In this document: piece after piece, positions 8,983 through 17,150 of the stretch | Layout of the letters: each line of letters starts with the position of its first letter | How positions within the stretch are numbered: the first letter of the stretch is position 1 | Assembly (NCBI GenBank): GCA_016932435.1 | Contig: JAFGCW010000025.1 | Span: forward strand, 44,330 to 108,329 | DNA: 64,000 bases | From: Dehalococcoidales bacterium | GTDB taxonomy: Bacteria > Chloroflexota > Dehalococcoidia > Dehalococcoidales > UBA2162 | Reading direction: 5' to 3' | Notes under the pieces: generated by a model | Databases searched by the model: none | What the model was told of the DNA's origin: nothing | Seen by the model: only the letters and a program-made list of their open reading frames with translations | Made by a program: the position numbers and the translations under genes

Positions 8983-9017
8983 AAAAAGCCCCGGCGATTT
9001 CTCGCCGGGGCTTTTTT
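8983..9017 (+). terminator. Rho-independent terminator
   Basis: GCCCCGGCGA at 8988-8997 pairs with TCGCCGGGGC at 9002-9011 (loop TTTC), followed by six T. It closes the enzyme cluster. The A run on the left lets it also serve the convergent gene. Confidence 0.95.
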
Positions 9018-9080
9018 ATCTAGGTTAACGATCCGTCGTTCTTTTACATTTCATAGTATGCGGAAATATTTATCTTGTTT

Positions 9081-10580
9081 CTATTTACGCTTATTTGACT
9101 GGTTTTGAGCATTACTCTGGTTATCAGAGGGTGAAGTAACATCAGACTTTCCTCTAGTATCGTCTTCTTCCTTCTTGCCCGGTTTCGTTTCCTGGTTGTT
9201 TTTATCAGCGGCATCTTCTTTATCACTCTTACCGGGAGGAATATCTTCTACATCCTTTCCTCCTCCAACTTTTTCAGGACCGTTACCTTTCATGGGTTTT
9301 ACCATTAACTTACCGATTTCTATCGAGTCTTCTGATACTTTCAGGTTAAAATCCAGAATGTAATCTTGTTCTTCCTCCGGATCAAGACTATCTTCGTAAT
9401 CGAGTACCACCTCTCCTTTCACCTTTCCCTGAATACGGTATTGTACCGTACTTTCCGCCAGATCTCGCAAAGCTATTTTGTAATTGCCATTCTTCGGATC
9501 CGTAACTGTAATCACCTGGGTGTATTCACCGGTCGTGGATGATTGCGAACCCTGTATCTGGTTAAATTCTGTCCCATCCGGTAATTTCCCGGTACTTGAT
9601 CCTGTTGGGTCGACTAAAGAACCGACCGCCAGACCGGTAATGGTAATTGATATTTCAGAATCGGGATCAGGGGCATTTTGAGGTATGGAAGGCTTCTTGC
9701 CTTTAAATACCTTCGTTTGCTGATTACTCGCTACGAATACTTCCTCATCATCTGCGGTCACACTTACCAGTCCATCGGTAGTGGACACGGTGGTATCTCC
9801 TACTTCAGTTACCTCAGTTGTAAATAATGTTCCATGAACTACAGCCGTAGCTGATGGTGTGTCAATCTCGAACCTCGATCCGGTATCTGTCATGTCGACG
9901 ACACTACTCCACGTTCTACCGATTACCTGATTAAGAACAATAACCGGAGCTTCTTCTTCACCGGTTTCAAGGCGTGTTATTTCAAGAACCGTTTCAGGTT
10001 CAAGTTTTACCGTGCTTCCATCGTTAAAGGTAAGTAAAGCGTATGAATTACCATCTGTTTTAACCTGCGTACCCGTTTCCAGTATCGTTTCGTCCAAAAC
10101 AGGTTCAAATGAATCCGAAGCGGCATCGCTTATATAGGCTTCACCGCTCAGTACCTGAAGAATACAGGTTGAAGCCATTGCTGGAGAAGACTTGAAGAAT
10201 ACGAACTGTCCCAAACTGGCAACGAGCACGATAACCAGTATAGCAGTAACAGCGACAGACCATTTTTTCGGTGCTGAAAAGGTCTGCCAGAAATCACCGA
10301 TGGCAGCCGAGAATCGTTGCGGAAATGAGAGAATATTGAATCCTTCAGTTTTTTCAGATTCGTATAACCTGATCTCTCGCAGCAGGTTTATTTTCGATGC
10401 ACTTACATACTCCTGTGAAGGCTCGATTTTCGGAAGATGATTGATATCGAGTGCCGTACGCAATAAGGACTCAAGTTCTTCTCGAATATCAGGATATTCA
10501 GAAAGGACACTCTCGATTGACTCGCCTTCCATAACGAGTTTCAAGCATTCATCCAGTATAGTATCAAAATCTCTTTTCAT
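9081..10580 (-). CDS. FecR-domain membrane protein, probable anti-sigma/sensor
   Basis: A 499-residue protein encoded 6 bases after the sigma gene. The N-terminal 100 residues (FDTILDECLKLV...YPDIREELESLL) form a cytoplasmic helical region, as in proteins that pair with ECF factors. One membrane helix follows at about 106-128 (VTAILVIVLVASLGQFVFF). The outer part has a FecR domain (about 140-285: VLSGEAYISD, GTQVKTDGNSYALLTFNDGS, VHGTLFTTEV). Next come an Ig/carboxypeptidase-like segment and a charged Lys/Asp/Asn-rich tail of about 75 residues. It probably holds or senses for the sigma factor at the membrane; the signal is unknown. Confidence 0.8.
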   Translation of the reverse strand: MKRDFDTILDECLKLVMEGESIESVLSEYPDIREELESLLRTALDINHLPKIEPSQEYVSASKINLLREIRLYESEKTEGFNILSFPQRFSAAIGDFWQTFSAPKKWSVAVTAILVIVLVASLGQFVFFKSSPAMASTCILQVLSGEAYISDAASDSFEPVLDETILETGTQVKTDGNSYALLTFNDGSTVKLEPETVLEITRLETGEEEAPVIVLNQVIGRTWSSVVDMTDTGSRFEIDTPSATAVVHGTLFTTEVTEVGDTTVSTTDGLVSVTADDEEVFVASNQQTKVFKGKKPSIPQNAPDPDSEISITITGLAVGSLVDPTGSSTGKLPDGTEFNQIQGSQSSTTGEYTQVITVTDPKNGNYKIALRDLAESTVQYRIQGKVKGEVVLDYEDSLDPEEEQDYILDFNLKVSEDSIEIGKLMVKPMKGNGPEKVGGGKDVEDIPPGKSDKEDAADKNNQETKPGKKEEDDTRGKSDVTSPSDNQSNAQNQSNKRK

Positions 10581-10586
10581 CGCTTC

Positions 10587-11180
10587 TTATTCTTTACCAA
10601 GTGTCTTTCTCAGTGCTTCCAGAGCCCGCATCTGCAATATTCTGATTGCTCCGGTACTTTTCCCAATAGTTTCAGCAATCTCCCGGTTATCCATCCCTTC
10701 AATAAATTTCATTACTATGACCTGCCTCTGGTTCGGAGGGAGTAATTCGATTACCTTTAGTAAATCCTTTTGCTCAAGACTTATCTCCATCCTGTCCGCC
10801 GTATCTCTGACATCTTCCAGCAGTTCTGCTTCACGGGATGACTGCTTCTGGTGTTTTCTTAACTTATCTATAATCAGGTTATGAGCGATCCGGTAAAGCC
10901 AGGATGAAAATGTCTTCTCTTTCCCTTTACAACTTCCGATCGCCTTCCATGCTTTTAGAAAAACCTCCTGAGTTATATCCTCGGCGCGTTCTTTACTATA
11001 AACTCTATAGTAGACATAGCGGTATATCTTCGTTACATGACTCGTATATAATTCTCCGAAAGCTTCAACATCACCGCTGATAGCTTTCATAACAAGGTTT
11101 TCGATTTCCAGGTTTGTATCTTCCTGTGTGATTTCAGGTTCGTTAATACTTCCCTGACTTGTATTACGTTTGTCAGCCAT
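10587..11180 (-). CDS. ECF RNA polymerase sigma factor
   Basis: A sigma-70 family factor of extracytoplasmic-function size (up to 197 residues). Region 2 reads AFGELYTSHVTKIYRYVYYR...AEDITQEVFLKAW. Region 4 reads LPPNQRQVIVMKFIEGMDNREIAETIG with the HTH KSTGAIRILQMRAL. The frame is open to ATG 11180, but that ATG has no Shine-Dalgarno. A TGTAAC-N17-CGTA promoter overlaps it (11165-11191), with transcription predicted to begin near 11158. The true start is therefore probably inside, for example a codon shortly before ENLVMKAISGD. It is co-transcribed with the FecR-domain gene and divergent from the DUF4382 lipoprotein. Confidence 0.92.
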   Translation of the reverse strand: MADKRNTSQGSINEPEITQEDTNLEIENLVMKAISGDVEAFGELYTSHVTKIYRYVYYRVYSKERAEDITQEVFLKAWKAIGSCKGKEKTFSSWLYRIAHNLIIDKLRKHQKQSSREAELLEDVRDTADRMEISLEQKDLLKVIELLPPNQRQVIVMKFIEGMDNREIAETIGKSTGAIRILQMRALEALRKTLGKE

Positions 11181-11191
11181 AATTTGTTACA
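11165..11191 (-). promoter_or_regulatory. Candidate ECF-type promoter of the sigma operon
   Basis: On the minus strand TGTAAC (11191-11186), a 17-base spacer and CGTA (11168-11165) match the general -35/-10 pattern of SigX/SigW-like ECF factors. The identical element lies before the divergent lipoprotein gene. A second TGTAAC occurs at 11199-11194. This suggests autoregulation. Confidence 0.65.
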
Positions 11192-11278
11192 CTGTTACAA
11201 AATTCAATCCCGGTTTTTTCAGTAAAGGTAATTACAAGACGTAAATTTTAACATAACCACAATACATGGACAAAACAG

Positions 11279-11301
11279 AGCCCCGATGGATTATCGGGGC
11301 T
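11279..11301. repeat. 9-bp hairpin between the divergent promoters
   Basis: AGCCCCGAT at 11279-11287 pairs with ATCGGGGCT at 11293-11301. No run of T follows. It lies between the sigma operon and the lipoprotein gene, and its role is unknown. Confidence 0.55.
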
Positions 11302-11349
11302 ATTCACTATCTATATTATCACAAAACACAAACACCTGAAAAAATCAAC

Positions 11350-11376
11350 TGTAACAGGTTGTTATCTTCGTTCGTA
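11350..11376 (+). promoter_or_regulatory. Candidate ECF-type promoter of the DUF4382 gene
   Basis: TGTAAC at 11350-11355, 17 bases, then CGTA at 11373-11376. Box sequences and spacing are the same as in the sigma operon element. Transcription would begin near 11383, leaving a leader of about 25 bases with SD AGAGGTG. Confidence 0.7.
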
Positions 11377-11406
11377 TATAGTAGGTAGAAAAGCGAGAGA
11401 GGTGAA

Positions 11407-12399
11407 ATGATGAAGAAAAGTTTGATAATTGTAACCATTGTAGCACTACTTGCTGCCTTAACATCAGGTTGTACTATAGAAACAGGTCAATCTCCTGAGT
11501 CAACCGCCCAGGGGCAGGATACTGCTTCACTAACCGATGAGTCAACAACAACTCAAATGGCTGCTACGCATACTGAAAATGAAGCGAACTTCAGATTATT
11601 AGTAAGTGATGAGGTAAATGCAATAGAAGAGTTCCAGACTCTTAATGTCACTATCAGTCGTATAGGGGTGCACCAGGGCGGTGAATCCGGTAACTGGACT
11701 GAGTATAACCTTGACCCGGCAGTAACAGTGAACCTGACTGAATTACAGGGCATCAACGCTACATCGATATGGGACGGTAACCTTGAGGACGGTAAATATA
11801 CCAAAGTCTTTATCTATGTGGACAACGTTACGGGAGTTCTGAAAGAGAATCCTGAAGGTGAACCCACCATTAAGCTTCCCGGTGGAAAACTGCAAATCTC
11901 CAAGTCGTTCGATGTTACCGACGGCGGAATAACAGATTTTATCTTCGATATTACGGTTATTAAAGCTGGAAACAGTGGTAAATACATACTGAAACCCCAG
12001 ATTGCAGAGAGTGGACCTCACCAGAATTATATAGAGGTTGAACCAAAGGGAAAGACGGAACATAAGGGTAAACCGGAGGATAAAGGTAACTCACGTAAAC
12101 AAAAATCAGGATCATCGGGTAAAGCAAAGGGTATTGAAATTGAGGACACGATTGCACCTGTAATTACTGTCAGTGGCATCAGCAATGGGGATAATATTAC
12201 GGGAAACGTTACGATATCTTTCGAGGTTTCAGACGATACCGATCCTGAACCTGCTGTAAACGCAACTCTAAACGACACGCCATTCGTCTCAGGAACTGAG
12301 ATCAGCGAACCAGGTGAATATGAGTTAGAGGTAAATGCGGTAGACGCCAGCGGTAACGAGTCTGAAGTAACGATCGAGTTTGAAATAAAGCAAGAGTAA
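11407..12399 (+). CDS. DUF4382-type lipoprotein
   Basis: A 330-residue secreted lipoprotein: signal peptide MKKSLIIVTIVALLAALTSG, then Cys22. Residues about 57-205 match the DUF4382 pattern (LLVSDEVNAIEEFQTLNVTI, then a WDGNLEDGKYTKVFIYVD strand). A Lys/Gly-rich linker (about 215-245) precedes a C-terminal Ig-like domain (APVITVSGISNGDNITGNVT). ATG codons occur at 11407 and 11410; the SD AGGTG is better spaced for 11410. The ECF-type promoter directly upstream makes it a likely target of the neighbouring sigma factor. The sigma partner FecR protein has a similar Lys/Gly-rich segment. Its function is unknown. Confidence 0.85.
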   Translation: MMKKSLIIVTIVALLAALTSGCTIETGQSPESTAQGQDTASLTDESTTTQMAATHTENEANFRLLVSDEVNAIEEFQTLNVTISRIGVHQGGESGNWTEYNLDPAVTVNLTELQGINATSIWDGNLEDGKYTKVFIYVDNVTGVLKENPEGEPTIKLPGGKLQISKSFDVTDGGITDFIFDITVIKAGNSGKYILKPQIAESGPHQNYIEVEPKGKTEHKGKPEDKGNSRKQKSGSSGKAKGIEIEDTIAPVITVSGISNGDNITGNVTISFEVSDDTDPEPAVNATLNDTPFVSGTEISEPGEYELEVNAVDASGNESEVTIEFEIKQE

Positions 12400-12451
12400 A
12401 AGCTTTTGGTTGAGAATCATACGATAAAGATTATTACATTAAATGAAAAGG

Positions 12452-12488
12452 TAATAACAGGGGGCATTGCATTTGCTCCCTGTTATTA
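12452..12488 (+). terminator. Stem-loop terminator
   Basis: TAATAACAGGG at 12452-12462 pairs with CCCTGTTATTA at 12478-12488, followed by TTTCCC. It lies about 50 bases after the DUF4382 stop. The U tract is short, so efficiency is uncertain. Confidence 0.7.
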
Positions 12489-12582
12489 TTTCCCGGGTGG
12501 TGGTTGGGAATAGATATCCTCATCTTGATTGATAGCTCCATTGATTCTTCAAGTCTATTACCATAAAATAACACTTACTAAA

Positions 12583-13371
12583 ATGAAAAATAATGACAAT
12601 TTCAATAACCTCATAAACCAGGCTGTCGAAGACGCCAAGTCATTCAAGGGCTGGGACTTTTCCCATATCACCGGTTCCCGCCGGATGGTCGACGCCCCTA
12701 TAAAATGGAATTTCATTAACAAGGTACACTCCTATCTTAATGGTATAGATACACTCCTGGATATCGGTACTGCCGGCGGTGAGGTACTTTCACGAATCCA
12801 CCCCCTGCCAGAACACACTTTCGCAGTAGAAGACTACCCTCCGAATATTACGCTCGCGAAAGATACGCTTGAACCTCTCGAAATTGACGTCATCGGCATC
12901 GAAGAAGGTAAAGAACCTCCTTTCGGAGATCTACCTTTTAAAAACAACTATTTCGACGTTATAATCAACCGCCATACCGGCTATACGGGAAGCGAAGTGT
13001 ACCGGATACTCAAGCCTGGAGGATATTATGTCACCCAGCAGTTGGGAGGTTTGACCACCGTCAATCTTGGTATGCTTCTGCAGGGAGAGAAAGCAACGAA
13101 ACTGTCTAACTGGAACCTCAAGGTTTTTAGAGAACGAATGGTCGAGGAAGGCTTCGAAATAATCGATGAAGCGGACGAGATAAATTTCGGCAGGTACTAT
13201 GACATCGGAGCAATCGTTTACCACCTCATTACCTGCCCATGGACGGTTGAGGATTTCACTCCTGATAAATACTGCGATGAGTTACTCTACCTGCATGAAT
13301 ACATTAAAAAACATGGGTACTTCGACATGCTTTACGAGTGGCTGTTCATCACCGCTATGAAACCGGTATGA
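12583..13371 (+). CDS. Class I SAM-dependent methyltransferase
   Basis: About 262 residues from ATG 12583; the frame also opens from a TTG at 12529. Motif I reads LLDIGTAGGEVL, followed by the acidic end of strand 2 (FAVEDYPPN), LPFKNNYFDVIINR (motif II/III) and VYRILKPGGYYVTQQLGG. This is a methyltransferase-11 type Rossmann fold. The closest pattern I recall is a family of stand-alone methyltransferases with the INRHxxY motif; the substrate is unknown. No good Shine-Dalgarno is visible. It ends 8 bases from the convergent XRE gene. Confidence 0.85.
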   Translation: MKNNDNFNNLINQAVEDAKSFKGWDFSHITGSRRMVDAPIKWNFINKVHSYLNGIDTLLDIGTAGGEVLSRIHPLPEHTFAVEDYPPNITLAKDTLEPLEIDVIGIEEGKEPPFGDLPFKNNYFDVIINRHTGYTGSEVYRILKPGGYYVTQQLGGLTTVNLGMLLQGEKATKLSNWNLKVFRERMVEEGFEIIDEADEINFGRYYDIGAIVYHLITCPWTVEDFTPDKYCDELLYLHEYIKKHGYFDMLYEWLFITAMKPV

Positions 13372-13379
13372 CGTTTTCT

Positions 13380-13574
13380 TCAATCATCGAAAACAAATAA
13401 ATCGTCAAGACCGGTCTCCAGGACTACTGCTATATTGTGAGCCAGTCTGAGTGAAGGATTGTATTTCCCCTGCTCAAGGAAGATGATAGTTTCTCTCCTG
13501 ACACCTACCATTTGAGCCAGTTTCTCCTGAGTAAGGTTGTGTTTCGCGCGTAACTCTTTAATTCTGTTCTGCAT
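13380..13574 (-). CDS. XRE-family HTH regulator (64 aa)
   Basis: A single cro/C1-type helix-turn-helix domain: [42 protein letters not shown], ending in a short acidic tail. This compact form (YgzD-like) is commonly encoded beside small multi-pass membrane proteins. It lies 27 bases downstream of such a gene on the same strand. The palindrome at 14230-14245 over the operon promoter is its likely operator. Confidence 0.9.
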   Translation of the reverse strand: MQNRIKELRAKHNLTQEKLAQMVGVRRETIIFLEQGKYNPSLRLAHNIAVVLETGLDDLFVFDD

Positions 13575-13601
13575 ATCTAAACGTATTTAACTGGTGTTAA
13601 T

Positions 13602-14207
13602 TTATCCCGCCGGTTTCATGAAAAGCCCGTAGACAAACATCACCAGGCAACCCAGGATTCCCAAAGCAACTCCAAGGATACCCAGCATCGCTATCGTAAA
13701 AAAAACAGGTTCTTCTATCTCGAAAATAGAGAAGACGACATTATGAAAAAGCCCTCCCAGGATATATAAAGCTATAGACAAAGCGATTGCAAAGAGAAAA
13801 CTTTTAAGGATTTTAAACCTTCTTACGCTGAATTTAGGCTCGACACGATCATAGAATATATATGAGAGACAATATACCAGTCCGCCGGACATCAATAAAC
13901 CACCCAGGACAATAGAGGTATTATCGCCTTCTACCAATCTCGCCGAAAACGGCATCATCAGGTATCCGAGTACCAGCATGAGAAATTCAAATCCGTTTCG
14001 TACCGATTTATTCGTATTCTCACGGATTCGTTCGTCGAGAGGTGGCAGTCTCCTTGTAGTGATAAGCGACCAGATCTCCCGATAACCGATAAGAAGCATT
14101 CCGGCAATAATTGCTATCCCGACGTAGTAAGATCGCATTGCTATTAGTGCGATACCAACAACAAGAGCAGTAATGAAAACGCCCGTTAATATTTTTTTGG
14201 TTCTCAT
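13602..14207 (-). CDS. DUF2178-like multi-pass membrane protein
   Basis: A 201-residue integral membrane protein with about six hydrophobic segments: residues 8-22, 26-43, 73-90, 99-118, 131-153 and 168-195. The polar loop between segments 2 and 3 holds RRLPPLDERIRENTNKSVRNGF, the part typical of DUF2178/YgzD-partner proteins. It has a good SD (AGGTGG) before ATG 14207. With the XRE gene it forms a two-gene operon that I recognise as a recurrent pairing. Its molecular function is not known. The promoter and operator are listed separately. Confidence 0.8.
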   Translation of the reverse strand: MRTKKILTGVFITALVVGIALIAMRSYYVGIAIIAGMLLIGYREIWSLITTRRLPPLDERIRENTNKSVRNGFEFLMLVLGYLMMPFSARLVEGDNTSIVLGGLLMSGGLVYCLSYIFYDRVEPKFSVRRFKILKSFLFAIALSIALYILGGLFHNVVFSIFEIEEPVFFTIAMLGILGVALGILGCLVMFVYGLFMKPAG

Positions 14208-14229
14208 GATCCACCTGCTTTGTTATATA

Positions 14230-14274
14230 TTTCTAACGTTAGAAAATTATAACGTTCAGGTATAAAAGTGTCAA
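14230..14274 (-). promoter_or_regulatory. Consensus promoter with palindromic operator
   Basis: Minus strand: TTGACA (14274-14269), 17 bases, TATAAT (14251-14246), a perfect sigma-70 match. Directly after the -10, TTTCTAACGTTAGAAA (14230-14245) is a perfect 16-bp palindrome covering the predicted transcription start. This is an ideal place for repression, most likely by the XRE protein of the same operon. Confidence 0.8.
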
Positions 14275-14437
14275 AACTGTCGAAACTGGCGGATGGTTGA
14301 TAAGGGGCATTCAGAATGAATTAGATGGAATTAATAAGTATTTTTCTATCACAAATAATGAATATCACCGAAAATCGAAATCATCCTGATGAATCACGAT
14401 ATACCACAAATTAGTATTTGCTGATATTGAACGACGA

Positions 14438-15325
14438 TTACTTTCCCAATCGCCTGGTAATAGCGTTGAGAATCACTCCTGTAAAAATACACAGCATACC
14501 AACTGTCACAAAAAGCATGCAGAGTAATGCACTGCCGGTAGCGAATACTCTCGAACCATAGTATATCCGGAGCACGCCTACTCCAGATATAATACCAAGT
14601 ATCAAAAGTATGCCACCTATTACGCTGAAAAAGAGTAATGGTCTTCTTTCAGAGATAAAGAAGAATATCCGGCTCAGATTACCCAATCCGTGCAATATTG
14701 GATTCTGTGAAGAAGTGACATTATCATATGAAACTGTTATTGGCACCTCGGATATTTTCAGTCCTTTATGAGAAGCCTCGGAAATTATCTCGGCAGATAT
14801 GGCCATCCCTTGCTGACTTAGTTCCATTTCCGTAATCGCCTTCTTTGAATAGGCTCTAAAGCCCGATTCCGTATCGGAGAGATTTTGACGAGCGGCAATA
14901 TTTGTAAATTTAGCCAGGACTGATTGTCCAAGGCGCCGGTATCCCGGAATCACGTCTTTTTGTGATTCTCTTGATCCGATGACCACGTCTGAACCGGCTT
15001 TGACAGCATCGATCAATCGAGGAATTTCATTCGGGTCGTGCTGAGCATCGGCATCGATGATTACCAGTATATCGGCATTACGTTTTCCAGCTTCTGTCAG
15101 GATCGTTTGAATAGCTGCACCGTATCCTTTATTAACACCGTGTTCCACAACCTCAGCTCCAGCCAGCCTGGCTAACCTGGCAGTGTTATCAACGCTGCCA
15201 TCGTTAACAACTATCACCATATCGGCGTATTCCTTCGCCTGGAGAACGACACCGGCTACTGCTCTTTCTTCGTTATACGCAGGTAAACCGATAATTACTT
15301 TCCTTGGAGGTTTTTTATCCGGCAT
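14438..15325 (-). CDS. Family 2 glycosyltransferase, membrane-anchored
   Basis: A 295-residue enzyme of the dolichol/polyprenyl-phosphate mannosyl- or glucosyltransferase type. The GT-A domain covers residues 8-225 with IGLPAYNEERAV, VNDGSVDNT, the DxD-like IIDADAQHDP and the acceptor-side ESGFRAYSKKA. Two membrane helices follow (about 229-250 and 262-284). It would load a sugar from a nucleotide donor onto a polyprenyl phosphate for cell-surface glycans. It stands alone; the flanking gap 14275-14437 shows nothing beyond AT-rich DNA. Confidence 0.88.
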   Translation of the reverse strand: MPDKKPPRKVIIGLPAYNEERAVAGVVLQAKEYADMVIVVNDGSVDNTARLARLAGAEVVEHGVNKGYGAAIQTILTEAGKRNADILVIIDADAQHDPNEIPRLIDAVKAGSDVVIGSRESQKDVIPGYRRLGQSVLAKFTNIAARQNLSDTESGFRAYSKKAITEMELSQQGMAISAEIISEASHKGLKISEVPITVSYDNVTSSQNPILHGLGNLSRIFFFISERRPLLFFSVIGGILLILGIISGVGVLRIYYGSRVFATGSALLCMLFVTVGMLCIFTGVILNAITRRLGK

Positions 15326-15467
15326 ATCTCTGTCTCCACCCGTCGTATTGGAGTCTATAATAGCATAAACCCATCCTGTTTACCATAACAAAGTAATAAA
15401 TCATAATTTATTTATCATCCCTGTATTTTTTGACATCGCCGCTCGTGTATGCCTAAAATTAAGAAGA

Positions 15468-15986
15468 ATGCGCATTGGACTTATCACCGACACACACATC
15501 GCCTGGGAAGAAAAACGCCTGCCGCCAAAGGTATTGGATATATTCCAGGGAGTCGACCTTATTCTCCATTCCGGAGATATTTACGCACATGCTGTCCTGG
15601 ATGAACTGGAAAAGGTAGCTCCTGTTTTGGCAGCTTATGGTGATGATGATTATCCCAGTGATGATAACCGGATAAAGGATAAACACATACTCGAACTTGA
15701 AGGCCACCGGATTTGGGTGATACACGAAGGCCCGTATCTTCCCCTGCCCGAACCATGGATAACAAAATGGTGGCAAAGGCGGTCAACGCCTGACGAACCG
15801 GGATACGGCAAACCGGATATCATAGTTTCAGGTCATGAACACAGCGTAAGGATGGAGCAGGCAGATGGAATTCTCTGTATAAACTCCGGGAGTCCGAACC
15901 TGCTTCATTACCGGCGAGGGCCCGGGACCGTTGGAATACTGGAACTCAAAAACGGTAAAGCGGAAGCAGAGATCATTCACCTTTAG
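15468..15986 (+). CDS. YfcE/MJ0936-type metallophosphoesterase
   Basis: A 172-residue calcineurin-like phosphoesterase. The metal-binding motifs appear in order: DTHIAW (residues 7-12), HSGDIY, GDDD in place of the usual GNxD, and SGHEHSV, followed by NSGSPNL. It is close to the usual length of the compact phosphodiesterase family. The substrate is unknown. A region rich in HxxP between motifs 3 and 4 (WVIHEGPYLPLPEPWI) is longer than usual. It ends 21 bases from the convergent nadA. Confidence 0.85.
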   Translation: MRIGLITDTHIAWEEKRLPPKVLDIFQGVDLILHSGDIYAHAVLDELEKVAPVLAAYGDDDYPSDDNRIKDKHILELEGHRIWVIHEGPYLPLPEPWITKWWQRRSTPDEPGYGKPDIIVSGHEHSVRMEQADGILCINSGSPNLLHYRRGPGTVGILELKNGKAEAEIIHL

Positions 15987-16007
15987 CCATTTCTGGAGAA
16001 TGGAGAT

Positions 16008-16931
16008 TTATCCTTTCATCCTGGCAAGCATAGCATCTACAACCGGTTTCGCCTTCACGCGTATATCTTCGGGTATTTCGATAACGGGACCCATATTTTC
16101 CAGCGACCACAGTATAGTTTCCTGAGTTACCAGTTTCATGGTCGCGCATTCACCCAGATCCGATGCTGCAATAAATGTTTTTTCAGGATTTTCTTTCTGT
16201 AAATAGTGAATAATCCCGACTTCCGTTGCTACTATTATTTCTTTCGCTTCCGTTTCCTTGGCAAACTGCACCATTCCGTTCGTGCTTGTTACCAGGTCTG
16301 CCAGCAATTTTACCTGGGGAATACACTCGATATGGGCAACCACTTTAGCATCAGGGTGTTCTTCTTTACGGGCCTTGACATCCTCTGCCCGTATCTTAAC
16401 TATGGGAGAGCAGTAACCCGGCCAGAGTATCAATTCCTTGCCGGTCTCGGTAGCCACAAAATCTCCCATGTATTGATCGGGAATAAACATAATTTCCCCG
16501 TCAGCCGGTAGTTCTCTGACTATATCGACCGCTTCATCTTCACCATAACAGATATCCACCTCTGTCTTTACTTCGGGCGTGGTATTCATATAACAGACAA
16601 CAGTTGCGTTCGGATACTGCTCCTTCCTGGCAGGAAGCCGCTTTAAAGATATCATGTTTGAAAGCGTACACCCGGCATTCAGATCAGGTAAAATTACTGT
16701 CTTTTCAGGACACGCCAGTTTAATAGTTTCGGCCATGCACGTCACGCCGCCCACGATAATAACCTTAGCGTCGGAATCCGCAGCAAATCGGGTCATAGCC
16801 AGTGCATCACCTACCATGTCTGCTATATCCTGCGTTTCACCGAGCTGGTAATAATGCGCTACGATGATTGCATTATTCTCTTTTTTCAACTTATTTATCT
16901 TTTCGATGATTCCAGAATCAGTATTATCCAA
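16008..16931 (-). CDS. nadA: Quinolinate synthase NadA
   Basis: A 307-residue quinolinate synthase. It condenses iminoaspartate with dihydroxyacetone phosphate in NAD synthesis, using a 4Fe-4S cluster. The N-terminal AHYYQLGETQDIADMVGD segment, the three conserved cysteine sites (GVTCMAET, WPGYCSP and DLGECATM) and the NTTPEVK substrate loop are all present. The start is a TTG at 16931 with a strong SD (GGAGGG). No nadB or nadC lies nearby in the window. Confidence 0.95.
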   Translation of the reverse strand: MDNTDSGIIEKINKLKKENNAIIVAHYYQLGETQDIADMVGDALAMTRFAADSDAKVIIVGGVTCMAETIKLACPEKTVILPDLNAGCTLSNMISLKRLPARKEQYPNATVVCYMNTTPEVKTEVDICYGEDEAVDIVRELPADGEIMFIPDQYMGDFVATETGKELILWPGYCSPIVKIRAEDVKARKEEHPDAKVVAHIECIPQVKLLADLVTSTNGMVQFAKETEAKEIIVATEVGIIHYLQKENPEKTFIAASDLGECATMKLVTQETILWSLENMGPVIEIPEDIRVKAKPVVDAMLARMKG

Positions 16932-17087
16932 TTAAAATACCCTCCTTCTGTATATGGCCGCTAAATCACTCACTCTTTACTGTCAAATGGGTGTGTATAT
17001 TCTAGCATAGTTTATCGTGTTATCTGAAATAGTACAGACTCGGTACTAACAATAGTTTACTATTATGATTTTATTTATCATAATTAT

Positions 17088-17117
17088 TTGACAAACATAC
17101 CGGGTGTGAATTACACT
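17088..17117 (+). promoter_or_regulatory. Candidate sigma-70 promoter of the selenoprotein gene
   Basis: TTGACA at 17088-17093 is a perfect -35. TTACAC or TACACT follows at 17-18 bases as a weak -10. The ATG lies at 17151. Confidence 0.5.
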
Positions 17118-17150
17118 TCGGTCATAAAATAGAGTAAATGGAGAAGGAAA

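Noticed and set aside
8988..9011. Terminator hairpin as a small RNA gene
   Set aside because: It is fully explained as a rho-independent terminator; no separate promoter is visible in front of it.
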